Shown here piece by piece: positions 1 to 7,270 of a DNA stretch of 9,778 nucleotides. The first letter of the stretch is position 1. Each line of letters begins with the position of its first letter. The notes under the pieces were generated by a model. That model saw nothing but the letters and a program-made list of their open reading frames with translations. It did not search any database and was not told the origin of the DNA. A program made the position numbers and the translations under genes. Source of the DNA: JANXYY01 sp035530875 (GTDB lineage Bacteria; Actinomycetota; Actinomycetes; Nanopelagicales; Nanopelagicaceae); the NCBI GenBank assembly GCA_035530875.1, contig DATKUB010000029.1:1-9778 (forward strand), written 5' to 3'.

Positions 1-582
1 GCTCTTCTCCATTTTGAATTCGGGTATTCCATAGCGAAGGAGCCCACCTACACGATCTGCTCTCTCGTACACAGCGACGGTGTGTCCAGCCCTAGTGAGT
101 TGTTGCGCCGCAGCTAGGCCCGCCGGCCCTGAACCAATGACCGCAACAGTTTTTCCGCTAAGTCGGTCGGGTGGAAGGGGCACGATTGCGCCCATATTCC
201 AAGCTTCTTCCACAGTTCGCAATTCGACTTGTTTGATCGTCACTGCTTCACCATTAAGAGCGACAACGCATGCGGTTTCGCAAGGTGCTGGACATAACCG
301 TCCGGTGAATTCAGGGAAATTGTTGGTGGCATGAAGCCGCTCAATCGCGTCTCGCCGTTCACCATTCCAAATCAAGTCGTTCCACTCTGGGATCAAATTT
401 CCAAGCGGACAGCCTTGATGGCAGAACGGAATTCCACAGTCCATGCATCGGCCCGCCTGGCGCTGCAGCTCTTCGAAAGGCTGGTCGACATAGACCTCGC
501 GCCAATCTTGAAGACGAAGATCAACCGGGCGCCGCATTGGCACCTGTCTTGGAGTCGTTAGGAAACCTTTTGGATCACCCAT
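1..582 (-). CDS. gltD: Glutamate synthase small (beta) subunit, N-terminal part, cut by the window edge
   Basis: Encodes the first 194 residues of the NADPH-oxidising subunit of glutamate synthase, which passes electrons from NADPH through FAD and iron-sulphur clusters to GltB for making glutamate from glutamine and 2-oxoglutarate in the cytoplasm. I translated it directly; the frame stays open to base 1. Residues 46-58 give a cysteine series C-x2-C-x4-C-x3-C (CMDCGIPFC then HQGC), and residues 97-105 give C-x3-C-x3-C (CPAPCETAC); both are the cluster-binding signatures of the GltD N-terminal domain. A GSGPAG dinucleotide-binding loop follows at 150-155, and DRVGGLLRYGIPEFK runs close to the cut. 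The usual protein is about 480 residues, so more than half lies outside. The ATG overlaps the gltB stop by 8 nt and has a strong GGAGG six bases upstream. Identification is very secure; whether the rest is intact cannot be seen. Confidence 0.96.
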   Translation of the reverse strand, partial: MGDPKGFLTTPRQVPMRRPVDLRLQDWREVYVDQPFEELQRQAGRCMDCGIPFCHQGCPLGNLIPEWNDLIWNGERRDAIERLHATNNFPEFTGRLCPAPCETACVVALNGEAVTIKQVELRTVEEAWNMGAIVPLPPDRLSGKTVAVIGSGPAGLAAAQQLTRAGHTVAVYERADRVGGLLRYGIPEFKMEKS

Positions 583-3500
583 TTGCCGCCTCCATCACTG
601 CCTGATCGACCGATCGACCTTCGATTTGCGCACTCGCGATCGCAGTTAGGACCCGTGCATATTCGCGCGGCATTACTAGCGAAAAGCGACCCAATGATTC
701 CGGCCAGGCTGCCAGTATTTCTGAGGCAACTTGGGAACCCGTCTCTGCCGCGTGGCGAGAGATCAGGGTCCGCAGAACTTCGGATTGAGTTCCATCAATC
801 GGAATTAGGTCAACCATTTCGCTATTAAGTTTCGCCGGATTTAGGTCAAGAATGAAGGCCTGTCCGCCCGACATACCAGCGGCAATGTTCCGGCCGGTCT
901 GTCCTAAAACCACAACTGTGCCGCCGGTCATGTATTCACAGGCATGGTCACCGACTCCCTCGACCACAGCCTTTGCGCCCGAGTTGCGGACGCAGAACCG
1001 CTCACCGACAATCCCGCGCAAGAATATTTCCCCGCTGGTTGCGCCATAGCCAATGACATTTCCGGCGATCACATTCGCGGACGCATCAAAGATGGCACTT
1101 TCATCGGGCCTGACGATTATGCGACCGCCAGAAAGTCCCTTTCCGACGTAATCATTTGCATCGCCATAGAGTCGAATGCTGATACCAGGTGGCAAGAATG
1201 CGCCCAGCGATTGGCCTGCCGAGCCATGCAAAGTGATATCGATGGTGGCATCAGGTAGCCCAGACCCGCCATAGCGTCTGGTCACTTCCGCACCCAGCAT
1301 GGTGCCAACAGTTCGATTGACGTTATGTACCGGAAGTGAAATCCGTACGGGCCGGCTACTGGCCAACGCCTCTGCGGCTAAGTGGATCAATTCATTATCC
1401 AACGCCTTGTCAAGACCGTGATCCTGTACTGATGTGCACAGTCGAGCTGCGCCCTCAGGCAAGTCTGGAACATGAAACAGTGGCGTCAAATCTAAACCGC
1501 TGGCTTTCCAGTGATCGATTGCAGTGGTTGTCTCAAGCAACTCGACTTGTCCAACTGCGTCTGCGAGAGAACGCAGGCCCAGCCTTGCCAAATTCTCACG
1601 AACTTCCTGCGCAATATATTCAAAGAACGTTTCAACAAATTCTGGCTTTCCAGTGAAGCGGGATCGTAATTCCGGATTTTGAGTTGCGACTCCGACGGGA
1701 CAAGTGTCCAAGTGACAGACTCGCATCATCACACAACCTGAGACCACCAGTGGAGCCGTTGCAAAGCCGAATTCTTCGGCGCCGAGGAGCGCGGCGATAA
1801 TCACATCTCGACCGGTCTTCAACTGGCCATCGGCTTGAACAATGATGCGATCGCGTAATCCGTTAAGAAGCAGAGTTTGCTGGGTTTCGGCCAACCCTAA
1901 TTCCCACGGAGCGCCCGCATGCTTTAGCGACGTCAGCGGCGCCGCACCCGTTCCGCCGTCATGGCCAGAGATCAACACTACGTCGGCATGTGCCTTACTG
2001 ACCCCTGCCGCCACCGTCCCGACACCAACCTCCGCGACAAGTTTGACGTGAACGCGTGCATTACGATTCGCATTTTTCAAATCATGAATCAGTTGCGCCA
2101 AGTCTTCAATTGAGTAGATGTCATGGTGAGGTGGCGGCGATATAAGTCCGACTCCAGGCGTCGAATGCCTCGTCTTCGCAATCCAGGGATAGACCTTTTT
2201 GGCTGGCAGTTGGCCGCCTTCCCCCGGCTTAGCGCCTTGGGCCATTTTGATCTGAATGTCATCAGCGTTAACCAAGTACTCGCTGGTCACACCAAATCGA
2301 CCTGATGCCACCTGCTTGATGGCCGAACGTCTTGAATCACCGTTTGGAAGCGGAACGTAGCGATCTGGATCTTCACCACCCTCGCCGGTATTTGACTTTG
2401 CGCCAAGGCGATTCATGGCAATGGCAAGAGTTTCATGCGCTTCTCTGGAAATAGATCCATACGACATCGCCCCAGTTGAGAACCGCTTGATGATTGCTTC
2501 GATTGGCTCTACTTCATCGATCGGAATCGGTACTGCTGCCTCCTTGAGGGCGAAAAGTCCACGAAGAGTCATCAGCCGTTGAGATTGTTCATCGACGCGA
2601 TTTGTATACCGCTTGAATATGTCGTATCTACGGTTCCGAGTGGAATGTTGAAGCGCAAACACCGTTTCAGGATCGAACAAGTGCGGCTCTCCATCGCGAC
2701 GCCATTGATACTCACCGCCGATGGGTGATTTCATAGCGCCAGGAAGATCCCCACCCGGGGGGTATGCAATGTGATGCCGCTTGATTGCTTCTCTCGCGAC
2801 GATATCTATTCCCACTCCACCCAATCGCGAGACGGTTCCAGTGAAGTATTCATCGACTACCGATGCTGAAAGGCCTATTGCCTCGAAAACTTGCGCGCCA
2901 GTGTATGAGGCAACAGTTGAGATGCCCATCTTTGACATCACCTTCAAAACTCCCTTACCAAGAGCTTTGATTAGATTGCGAACTGCTTTCTCTGGAGTTA
3001 TGTTCTTGATTACACCTTGATGCACGAGGTCTTCGGCTGTCTCCATCGCCAGATAAGGATTGACAGCAGCAGCACCGTAACCGATTAAAAGCGCTATGTG
3101 GTGTACTTCCCTCACATCACCAGCCTCAACCACCAAGCCAACCTGCGTGCGAGTCTGTTCACGAATCAAATGATGGTGAACCGCCGATGTAAGCAGGAGC
3201 GAAGGAATCGGCGCATTATCGGCATCGCCATCGCGATCGGACAGAACCACAATGCGGGCACCATTGGCAATTGCTTCCGAAACTTCGCTACGGATCTCTT
3301 CGATCCGATCAACTAAAGCCGAGCTATTGCCCGTGGCCGGAAAAAGACCACGCACTACGTGCGTTTCAAATCCCGGCAAATCCCCGTCCGCGTTTACGTG
3401 AACGATCTTTGCCAGTTCATCGTTATCAATCACCGGAAATGGCAGAACTATCTGCCGACACGAGGCGGGACTCGGCGCCAAGAGGTTATGCTCTGGTCCA

Positions 3501-5098
3501 ATCGTTCCCGAAAGTGATGTGACCAGTTCTTCGCGAATTGCATCTAATGGCGGGTTGGTTACTTGGGCAAACAGTTGTGAGAAATAATCAAAGAGCAACC
3601 GAGGTCGCTTCGAGAGAACTGCTAGTGGGGTATCGCTGCCCATCGAACCAATTGGTTCGGCTCCTGTGCTTGCCATTGGCGAAATCAGAATCCGGATTTC
3701 TTCTTCCGTATACCCAAATGCCCGCTGCCGTCTGGCCACGGATGCGTGGGGGTAAATGATGTGTTCTCGGGGCGAGAGTTCTTCTAGCCTGATCAGGCCG
3801 GAGTGAAGCCACTCTGAATATGGAGCCGCCCCCGACAAGGAGTCTTTGAGTTCCTCATCTTCGACAATTCGACCCTGCTCCACATCAACTAAGAACATCC
3901 GTCCAGGCTGAAGCCGTCCCTTCCGGACAACATCCTTCTGTGGAATGTCCAGCACGCCCACTTCACTAGCGAGAACTACCAACTCATTGGTAACCCAGTA
4001 CCGCGCCGGCCGTAACCCATTCCGGTCAAGCACGGCACCAATCTGAGTTCCATCCGTGAAGGTGACGCAAGCCGGGCCATCCCATGGCTCCATGAGTGCG
4101 CTATGGAATGAGTAGAAATCACGAAGAGGTGTCGACATGGTGGCGTTGTTCTCCCAGGCTTCTGGGATCATCATCAGCACTGAGTGCGGCAGCGATCGGC
4201 CACCCAGATGGAGCAATTCCAGAACTTCATCAAAGGAAGCGGAATCACTCCCGCCTGGAGTGCAGATTGGCATTAACCGTTGAATGTCGCCAGGAATTAG
4301 TGACGACTCGAGCAGCGCTTCGCGGGCTCGCATCCAATTTCGATTCCCCTTGACTGTATTGATCTCGCCGTTATGAGCTATGTACCGGTAAGGATGCGCC
4401 AATGGCCAAGACGGGAATGTGTTGGTTGAGAAACGCGAGTGAATCAGCGCCAATTTGGAGACCATTCGCTCATCGGAAAGATCAGGGAAAAATGGCTCCA
4501 GCTGCCCAGTCGTGAGCATCCCTTTGTAAACTATGGTTCGGCAGGACAGGGATGCGAAATAAACCGGCCCCAACCGTTCCGATCGCTTGCGTAGAACGTA
4601 GGCCAGGCGGTCCAGTTCGATTCCGCTCTCGCCTTGCCGGCCAGAGACGAAAAGTTGCTTGAAACTCGGCATGACCGAACGGGCAGTTGAACCAAGGGTG
4701 GCTGGGTCAGTTGGCACATCACGCCAGCCGAGAATGGTCAGACCCTCTTCGTCGGCGATCTGGGCAATCTTGGCCGTAATTGCTTCGGAATCTGAGTCCG
4801 CTTGGGGCAGAAATAATATTCCGGTCGCATAAAAACCGGCCGCCGGTAACTCAAGGCCGCTCACAGACCGGAAGAAATCATCTGGGATCGCCAGCAATAA
4901 GCCGGCTCCGTCGCCGCTATCAGGTTCAGCTCCTGATGCGCCGCGATGTTCCAGGTTTCGCAGCGCGCTCAGAGCCCTGATGATCACATCATGGCTGGCC
5001 ACGCCAGTGAGAGTGGCTACGAAGGCCACGCCACAGGCGTCGCGCTCGGCAGCGGGGTCGTACAACCCCTGAGCCACTGGCGTAGCGGAGAAAGGCAT
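575..5098 (-). CDS. gltB: Glutamate synthase large (alpha) subunit
   Basis: Catalyses glutamine hydrolysis and transfer of the ammonia to 2-oxoglutarate, the synthase half of the GS-GOGAT route, in complex with GltD. With the ATG at 5098 it has 1507 residues, normal for the family. Domains in order: a class II glutamine amidotransferase whose nucleophile is Cys22 (RDACGVAF), preceded by a 21-residue stretch probably removed on maturation; a central linking domain at about 440-790; an FMN/2-oxoglutarate-binding barrel at about 835-1190 with GAKPGEGGQLP and ISGHDGGTGAAP; a 3Fe-4S motif C-x5-C-x4-C at Cys1122, Cys1128 and Cys1133; and a C-terminal glycine-rich GXGXG beta-helix at about 1280-1425. 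Start choice: a TTG at 5113 is possible on paper, but it overlaps the GGAG ribosome site at 5108-5111. The adjacent GTG (5101) and ATG (5098) are both well placed, and I prefer the ATG. No frameshift or missing catalytic residue was seen. Confidence 0.97.
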   Translation of the reverse strand: MPFSATPVAQGLYDPAAERDACGVAFVATLTGVASHDVIIRALSALRNLEHRGASGAEPDSGDGAGLLLAIPDDFFRSVSGLELPAAGFYATGILFLPQADSDSEAITAKIAQIADEEGLTILGWRDVPTDPATLGSTARSVMPSFKQLFVSGRQGESGIELDRLAYVLRKRSERLGPVYFASLSCRTIVYKGMLTTGQLEPFFPDLSDERMVSKLALIHSRFSTNTFPSWPLAHPYRYIAHNGEINTVKGNRNWMRAREALLESSLIPGDIQRLMPICTPGGSDSASFDEVLELLHLGGRSLPHSVLMMIPEAWENNATMSTPLRDFYSFHSALMEPWDGPACVTFTDGTQIGAVLDRNGLRPARYWVTNELVVLASEVGVLDIPQKDVVRKGRLQPGRMFLVDVEQGRIVEDEELKDSLSGAAPYSEWLHSGLIRLEELSPREHIIYPHASVARRQRAFGYTEEEIRILISPMASTGAEPIGSMGSDTPLAVLSKRPRLLFDYFSQLFAQVTNPPLDAIREELVTSLSGTIGPEHNLLAPSPASCRQIVLPFPVIDNDELAKIVHVNADGDLPGFETHVVRGLFPATGNSSALVDRIEEIRSEVSEAIANGARIVVLSDRDGDADNAPIPSLLLTSAVHHHLIREQTRTQVGLVVEAGDVREVHHIALLIGYGAAAVNPYLAMETAEDLVHQGVIKNITPEKAVRNLIKALGKGVLKVMSKMGISTVASYTGAQVFEAIGLSASVVDEYFTGTVSRLGGVGIDIVAREAIKRHHIAYPPGGDLPGAMKSPIGGEYQWRRDGEPHLFDPETVFALQHSTRNRRYDIFKRYTNRVDEQSQRLMTLRGLFALKEAAVPIPIDEVEPIEAIIKRFSTGAMSYGSISREAHETLAIAMNRLGAKSNTGEGGEDPDRYVPLPNGDSRRSAIKQVASGRFGVTSEYLVNADDIQIKMAQGAKPGEGGQLPAKKVYPWIAKTRHSTPGVGLISPPPHHDIYSIEDLAQLIHDLKNANRNARVHVKLVAEVGVGTVAAGVSKAHADVVLISGHDGGTGAAPLTSLKHAGAPWELGLAETQQTLLLNGLRDRIIVQADGQLKTGRDVIIAALLGAEEFGFATAPLVVSGCVMMRVCHLDTCPVGVATQNPELRSRFTGKPEFVETFFEYIAQEVRENLARLGLRSLADAVGQVELLETTTAIDHWKASGLDLTPLFHVPDLPEGAARLCTSVQDHGLDKALDNELIHLAAEALASSRPVRISLPVHNVNRTVGTMLGAEVTRRYGGSGLPDATIDITLHGSAGQSLGAFLPPGISIRLYGDANDYVGKGLSGGRIIVRPDESAIFDASANVIAGNVIGYGATSGEIFLRGIVGERFCVRNSGAKAVVEGVGDHACEYMTGGTVVVLGQTGRNIAAGMSGGQAFILDLNPAKLNSEMVDLIPIDGTQSEVLRTLISRHAAETGSQVASEILAAWPESLGRFSLVMPREYARVLTAIASAQIEGRSVDQAVMEAANG
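589..593 (-). promoter_or_regulatory. Strong ribosome binding site of gltD inside gltB
   Basis: GGAGG lies within the last codons of gltB, six bases before the gltD ATG. Together with the 8-nt overlap ATGGGTGA, it supports direct or coupled re-initiation, which would help keep the two subunits in proportion. Confidence 0.75.
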
Positions 5099-5107
5099 CA
5101 CATCGGG

Positions 5108-5111
5108 CTCC
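5108..5111 (-). promoter_or_regulatory. Ribosome binding site that decides the gltB start
   Basis: GGAG on the minus strand lies 6 nt before a GTG (5101) and 9 nt before the next in-frame codon, ATG (5098). The upstream TTG at 5113 overlaps this site and would lose it, which argues against the longer reading. Confidence 0.65.
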
Positions 5112-5116
5112 AAATG

Positions 5117-5129
5117 CTGCGCACCGCAG
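5117..5129 (-). other. Short perfect hairpin in the gltB leader
   Basis: On the minus strand CTGCG, loop GTG, then CGCAG form a perfect 5-bp GC-rich stem with a 3-nt loop. It ends five bases before the GGAG of the gltB ribosome binding site. It has no T-run, so it is not a terminator. It could influence ribosome access, or be chance; a stem this short occurs often at random. Confidence 0.35.
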
Positions 5130-5208
5130 GATCAACCCTTGTCCATCTGGATCGGCGGGTTACGGAGCGCTCTTGTCTTGGGAGCGGGACAACGTTGGCC
5201 CGAGGGGT

Positions 5209-6060
5209 TCAATCTACCAGCGCAAGACGCCTTCGGCTCCGCCGGAATGCCCAAGCGGCCCCCAAGAAGACGAAAAGGGAGACCCAATCGTTGAGACGCA
5301 GGCCAAAGATATGGTGGGCGTCATCTATCCGAAGCGCCTCAATCCAGGCCCGGCCAACCGTGTAAAGGGCGATGTAGAGCAAGAAAACTTGGCCATGGAC
5401 CAACTTCCAACGGCGTTCGGCGTAGATGAGAGCCACCGCTACTCCCACACACCAGATGGATTCATAGAGAAAAGTGGGGTGAAAGGTGGCGTAACCGGCA
5501 TAGCCCGGAGGGCGCAGATCTACTGGGATCTCAAGACCCCAGGGCAAGGTTGTCGGCCGTCCGAAAAGTTCGCCGTTAAACCAATTTCCCCACCTACCGA
5601 TGGCCTGAGCCAGGACCAGCCCTGGCGCCAGAGCGTCGGCGAGAGCGCCATAGGAAGGTAGATCAGGGCGCTTCTTGGCCAATCTTCGGTGGGCATACAG
5701 GGAGGCCAGTGCACCCAGCGCTACGGCACCCCAAATACCCAATCCTCCGTTCCAAATCTTGAACGCATTGATGAAATGGCCATTCGCGCCGAAGTAAAGC
5801 TCCGGAGTGGTGATGACGTGATAAAGCCGGCCACCGATAATTCCGATCGGAACGACCATGATTGCGATGTCGGCGATGTCATTGGACTGGCCGCCCAACC
5901 GCTCCCATCTTTTTGAGCCATACCAGACCGCAACGCCGATGCCGAGCAAGATAGCTAGTGCATAAAAGTGAAAGGTCAGCGGCCCCAGGTGGACGGCAGA
6001 AACACTTGGAGTGGGTATAAACGCCAGAATATTTTCGGTGGGTACAGTCACGGCGCTCAC
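5209..6060 (-). CDS. lgt: Prolipoprotein diacylglyceryl transferase
   Basis: Transfers a diacylglyceryl group from phosphatidylglycerol to the lipobox cysteine of lipoprotein precursors, the first step of lipoprotein maturation, in the cytoplasmic membrane. The product has 283 residues and about seven hydrophobic segments (roughly 28-48, 62-82, 106-125, 141-155, 196-213, 225-240, 256-272). The family signature GRWGNWFNGELFG lies at 155-167; Arg156, Asn159, Glu164 and Gly167 align with E. coli Arg143, Asn146, Glu151 and Gly154. HPTFLYE follows at 194-200 and GRAWIEALR at 236-244, the latter probably holding the second essential arginine. At the position of E. coli His103 there is Trp110 (GGLGIWGA), a variation I associate with actinobacterial Lgt. 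There is no long C-terminal extension such as that of Mycobacterium. The GTG start overlaps the upstream stop as GTGA and lacks a clear Shine-Dalgarno; another GTG lies three codons later. Confidence 0.96.
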   Translation of the reverse strand: MSAVTVPTENILAFIPTPSVSAVHLGPLTFHFYALAILLGIGVAVWYGSKRWERLGGQSNDIADIAIMVVPIGIIGGRLYHVITTPELYFGANGHFINAFKIWNGGLGIWGAVALGALASLYAHRRLAKKRPDLPSYGALADALAPGLVLAQAIGRWGNWFNGELFGRPTTLPWGLEIPVDLRPPGYAGYATFHPTFLYESIWCVGVAVALIYAERRWKLVHGQVFLLYIALYTVGRAWIEALRIDDAHHIFGLRLNDWVSLFVFLGAAWAFRRSRRRLALVD

Positions 6061-6827
6061 TTTACGCCAGCGGCGGCAAGGGCCGCTTGGAAGAGATTGG
6101 CATCTCCGTAAATCCCAGAGTTACGATCAAGTTCTTTTCCGTTGATCTTTATCGTGGGCGTCTGATTAATATTGGAAGTGTTACCGCTGTTTTCGATGTT
6201 CTGCACCCACTTTGCATAAGTCCCATTGGTAACGCATTTGGCGAACGCCGAATCAGTTATCCCGGCAGCCTTTCCGGCACTAACCGCTTGGGCCACGCCC
6301 CAGTAACCCGAATTTTCGGTCACTTGGTGTTCATAAAGATAAGAGTGCAGATCTAGAAATTTTCCGGATGCGTCGGCGCAACCCCCAGCATTTGCAAGAA
6401 TTATCGATTCCGGCCCGAGGAAAGAGAGTACGTGATAAACGACTTTGGCCTTCCCCTGCTGCGCTACATCGTGCAGGTATTGCCCATTCACTTTCTCAAA
6501 GAGTCCGCATGCGGGACATTGAAAATCTTCCCAAACATCGATCACAGGAGTGGCCGACGGATTGAATACCAAACCAGATCCGTCCGCCGCAACGGCCGAA
6601 GGTGGGGCCGAGGCATTGGCGTTAGTTTTGTTTGTGGTCAGACTGAAAACGATACCGACCACGACGACCAGAGCAATTGATCCGGCCGTGATCATGCGAG
6701 TCACTCGCCGTCTGCGCTCTTCAACTTTGATTGCAGCCGCTCTTGCCGACGCCGCTTGAAGTCGCTTCTCCGACTTCGTCTCGCGACCTTCGTTGCCAGT
6801 TCCGCCCATATCAATGGCCCTCTTCAT
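6057..6827 (-). CDS. Membrane-anchored DsbA-like thiol:disulphide oxidoreductase
   Basis: A thioredoxin-fold protein of the DsbA/DSBA-like family, probably acting outside the membrane on disulphides of exported proteins. The first 44 or so residues are highly charged and likely cytoplasmic. A single membrane segment at about 45-63 (rich in V, I, L, A) is followed by a low-complexity N/A/S/P linker to residue 80. The catalytic domain spans about 88-256, with the active site CPAC at 104-107 in DFQCPACGLFE and the cis-proline loop QTPTI at Pro224. Two further cysteines, Cys150 (GGC) and Cys198 (AKC), could form a second, structural disulphide. The ATG at 6827 overlaps the upstream stop as ATGA, but GGAG lies only one base before it. 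The ATG at 6809, six codons in, has GAGG nine bases upstream and is a serious alternative start. Whether it acts as oxidase, isomerase or reductase cannot be told from sequence. Confidence 0.92.
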   Translation of the reverse strand: MKRAIDMGGTGNEGRETKSEKRLQAASARAAAIKVEERRRRVTRMITAGSIALVVVVGIVFSLTTNKTNANASAPPSAVAADGSGLVFNPSATPVIDVWEDFQCPACGLFEKVNGQYLHDVAQQGKAKVVYHVLSFLGPESIILANAGGCADASGKFLDLHSYLYEHQVTENSGYWGVAQAVSAGKAAGITDSAFAKCVTNGTYAKWVQNIENSGNTSNINQTPTIKINGKELDRNSGIYGDANLFQAALAAAGVK

Positions 6828-7270
6828 TCTCCGAGTGCGAATTTGCTCTTAGGTTTCCAAACTAAATAGGCCGCAATCAGGGTCAGACCAAGATCGCGAG
6901 CTATCTCCTGCCAATACTTAGTCTCGCCAACAGCCACCGTTCCGCCACCGCCAAAACATCCGCAGTCGATCGTAAGGCCTCTTGCCCAAGCAGATGCAAC
7001 ACCGATGATAAACGCAACCATTAAGAGCCCTGACATTGCAGAGGTGATCCTCAGACTGAGACCGAAGATGAGCGCCAGAGCGAGACCGATCTCAACCCAG
7101 GGCAGGGTGTACCCGATGAAATTTGCCAACGCATTTGGTAAGAGTCGGTAGGCACGAACAGCTGCTGCGGAGGTATAGGGGTGAGTCACTTTAAGAAGTC
7201 CGGCCGCAAGAAGCGTGCCGCCAAGAGTCAAACGAGCTAATAGAGACAGCCAGGCATAATACCGGTTCAC
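6824..7270 (-). CDS. MauE/DoxX-type four-helix membrane protein, probable redox partner
   Basis: A small integral membrane protein of 148 residues resembling the MauE branch of the DoxX superfamily. Four hydrophobic segments are visible at about 6-27, 50-72, 75-96 and 124-138. The pattern RLTLGGTLLAAGLLKVTHP in the first helix and IDCGCFGGGG at 101-110 after the third are typical of this family; Cys103 and Cys105 form a C-x-C pair. MauE proteins are associated with maturation of disulphide-containing proteins in methylamine utilisation, but nothing here suggests methylamine metabolism. The gene is joined to a DsbA-like gene by an ATGA overlap, so a role in electron exchange with that protein is a reasonable inference, not a demonstrated function. 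The GTG start overlaps the trpA stop (GTGA) and has a strong AAAGGAG seven bases upstream, which settles the start. Confidence 0.88.
   Translation of the reverse strand: MNRYYAWLSLLARLTLGGTLLAAGLLKVTHPYTSAAAVRAYRLLPNALANFIGYTLPWVEIGLALALIFGLSLRITSAMSGLLMVAFIIGVASAWARGLTIDCGCFGGGGTVAVGETKYWQEIARDLGLTLIAAYLVWKPKSKFALGE

Larger units (their letters stand above)
5099..5208 (-). other. Non-coding gap and leader between lgt and gltB
   Basis: This stretch of about 110 nt is the only sizeable gap in the window; all other junctions overlap or are under 30 nt. It is where a gltB promoter or partial terminator would be expected. I looked for a -35/-10 pair and saw none that was convincing: a TAGATT hexamer sits across the lgt stop but has no partner at proper spacing. 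I also found no stem followed by a T-run. The visible elements are a small hairpin at 5117-5129 and the GGAG at 5108-5111. Regulation by nitrogen status is likely for gltBD in general, but no recognised operator was identified here. Confidence 0.6.

Noticed and set aside
5130..5208. Possible terminator or long-range stem from AACCC and GGGTT repeats in the lgt-gltB gap
   Set aside because: The matching arms are only five bases with a loop of about 18 and no T-run follows. Too weak to call.
5099..5208. GlnR-type operator ahead of gltB
   Set aside because: A GTAAC half-site is present, but the expected second half (GAAAC-like) six bases on is absent.
4946..5365. Plus-strand open frame of 139 codons crossing the gltB-lgt gap
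   Set aside because: It overlaps the conserved N-terminus of gltB and the C-terminus of lgt, with an arginine- and serine-rich translation typical of antisense reading.
5173..5661. Plus-strand open frame of 162 codons antisense to lgt
   Set aside because: It lies almost wholly opposite a clearly recognisable lgt, its translation resembles no family I know and is rich in charged and proline residues, and it has no ribosome site. It is a shadow of the real gene.
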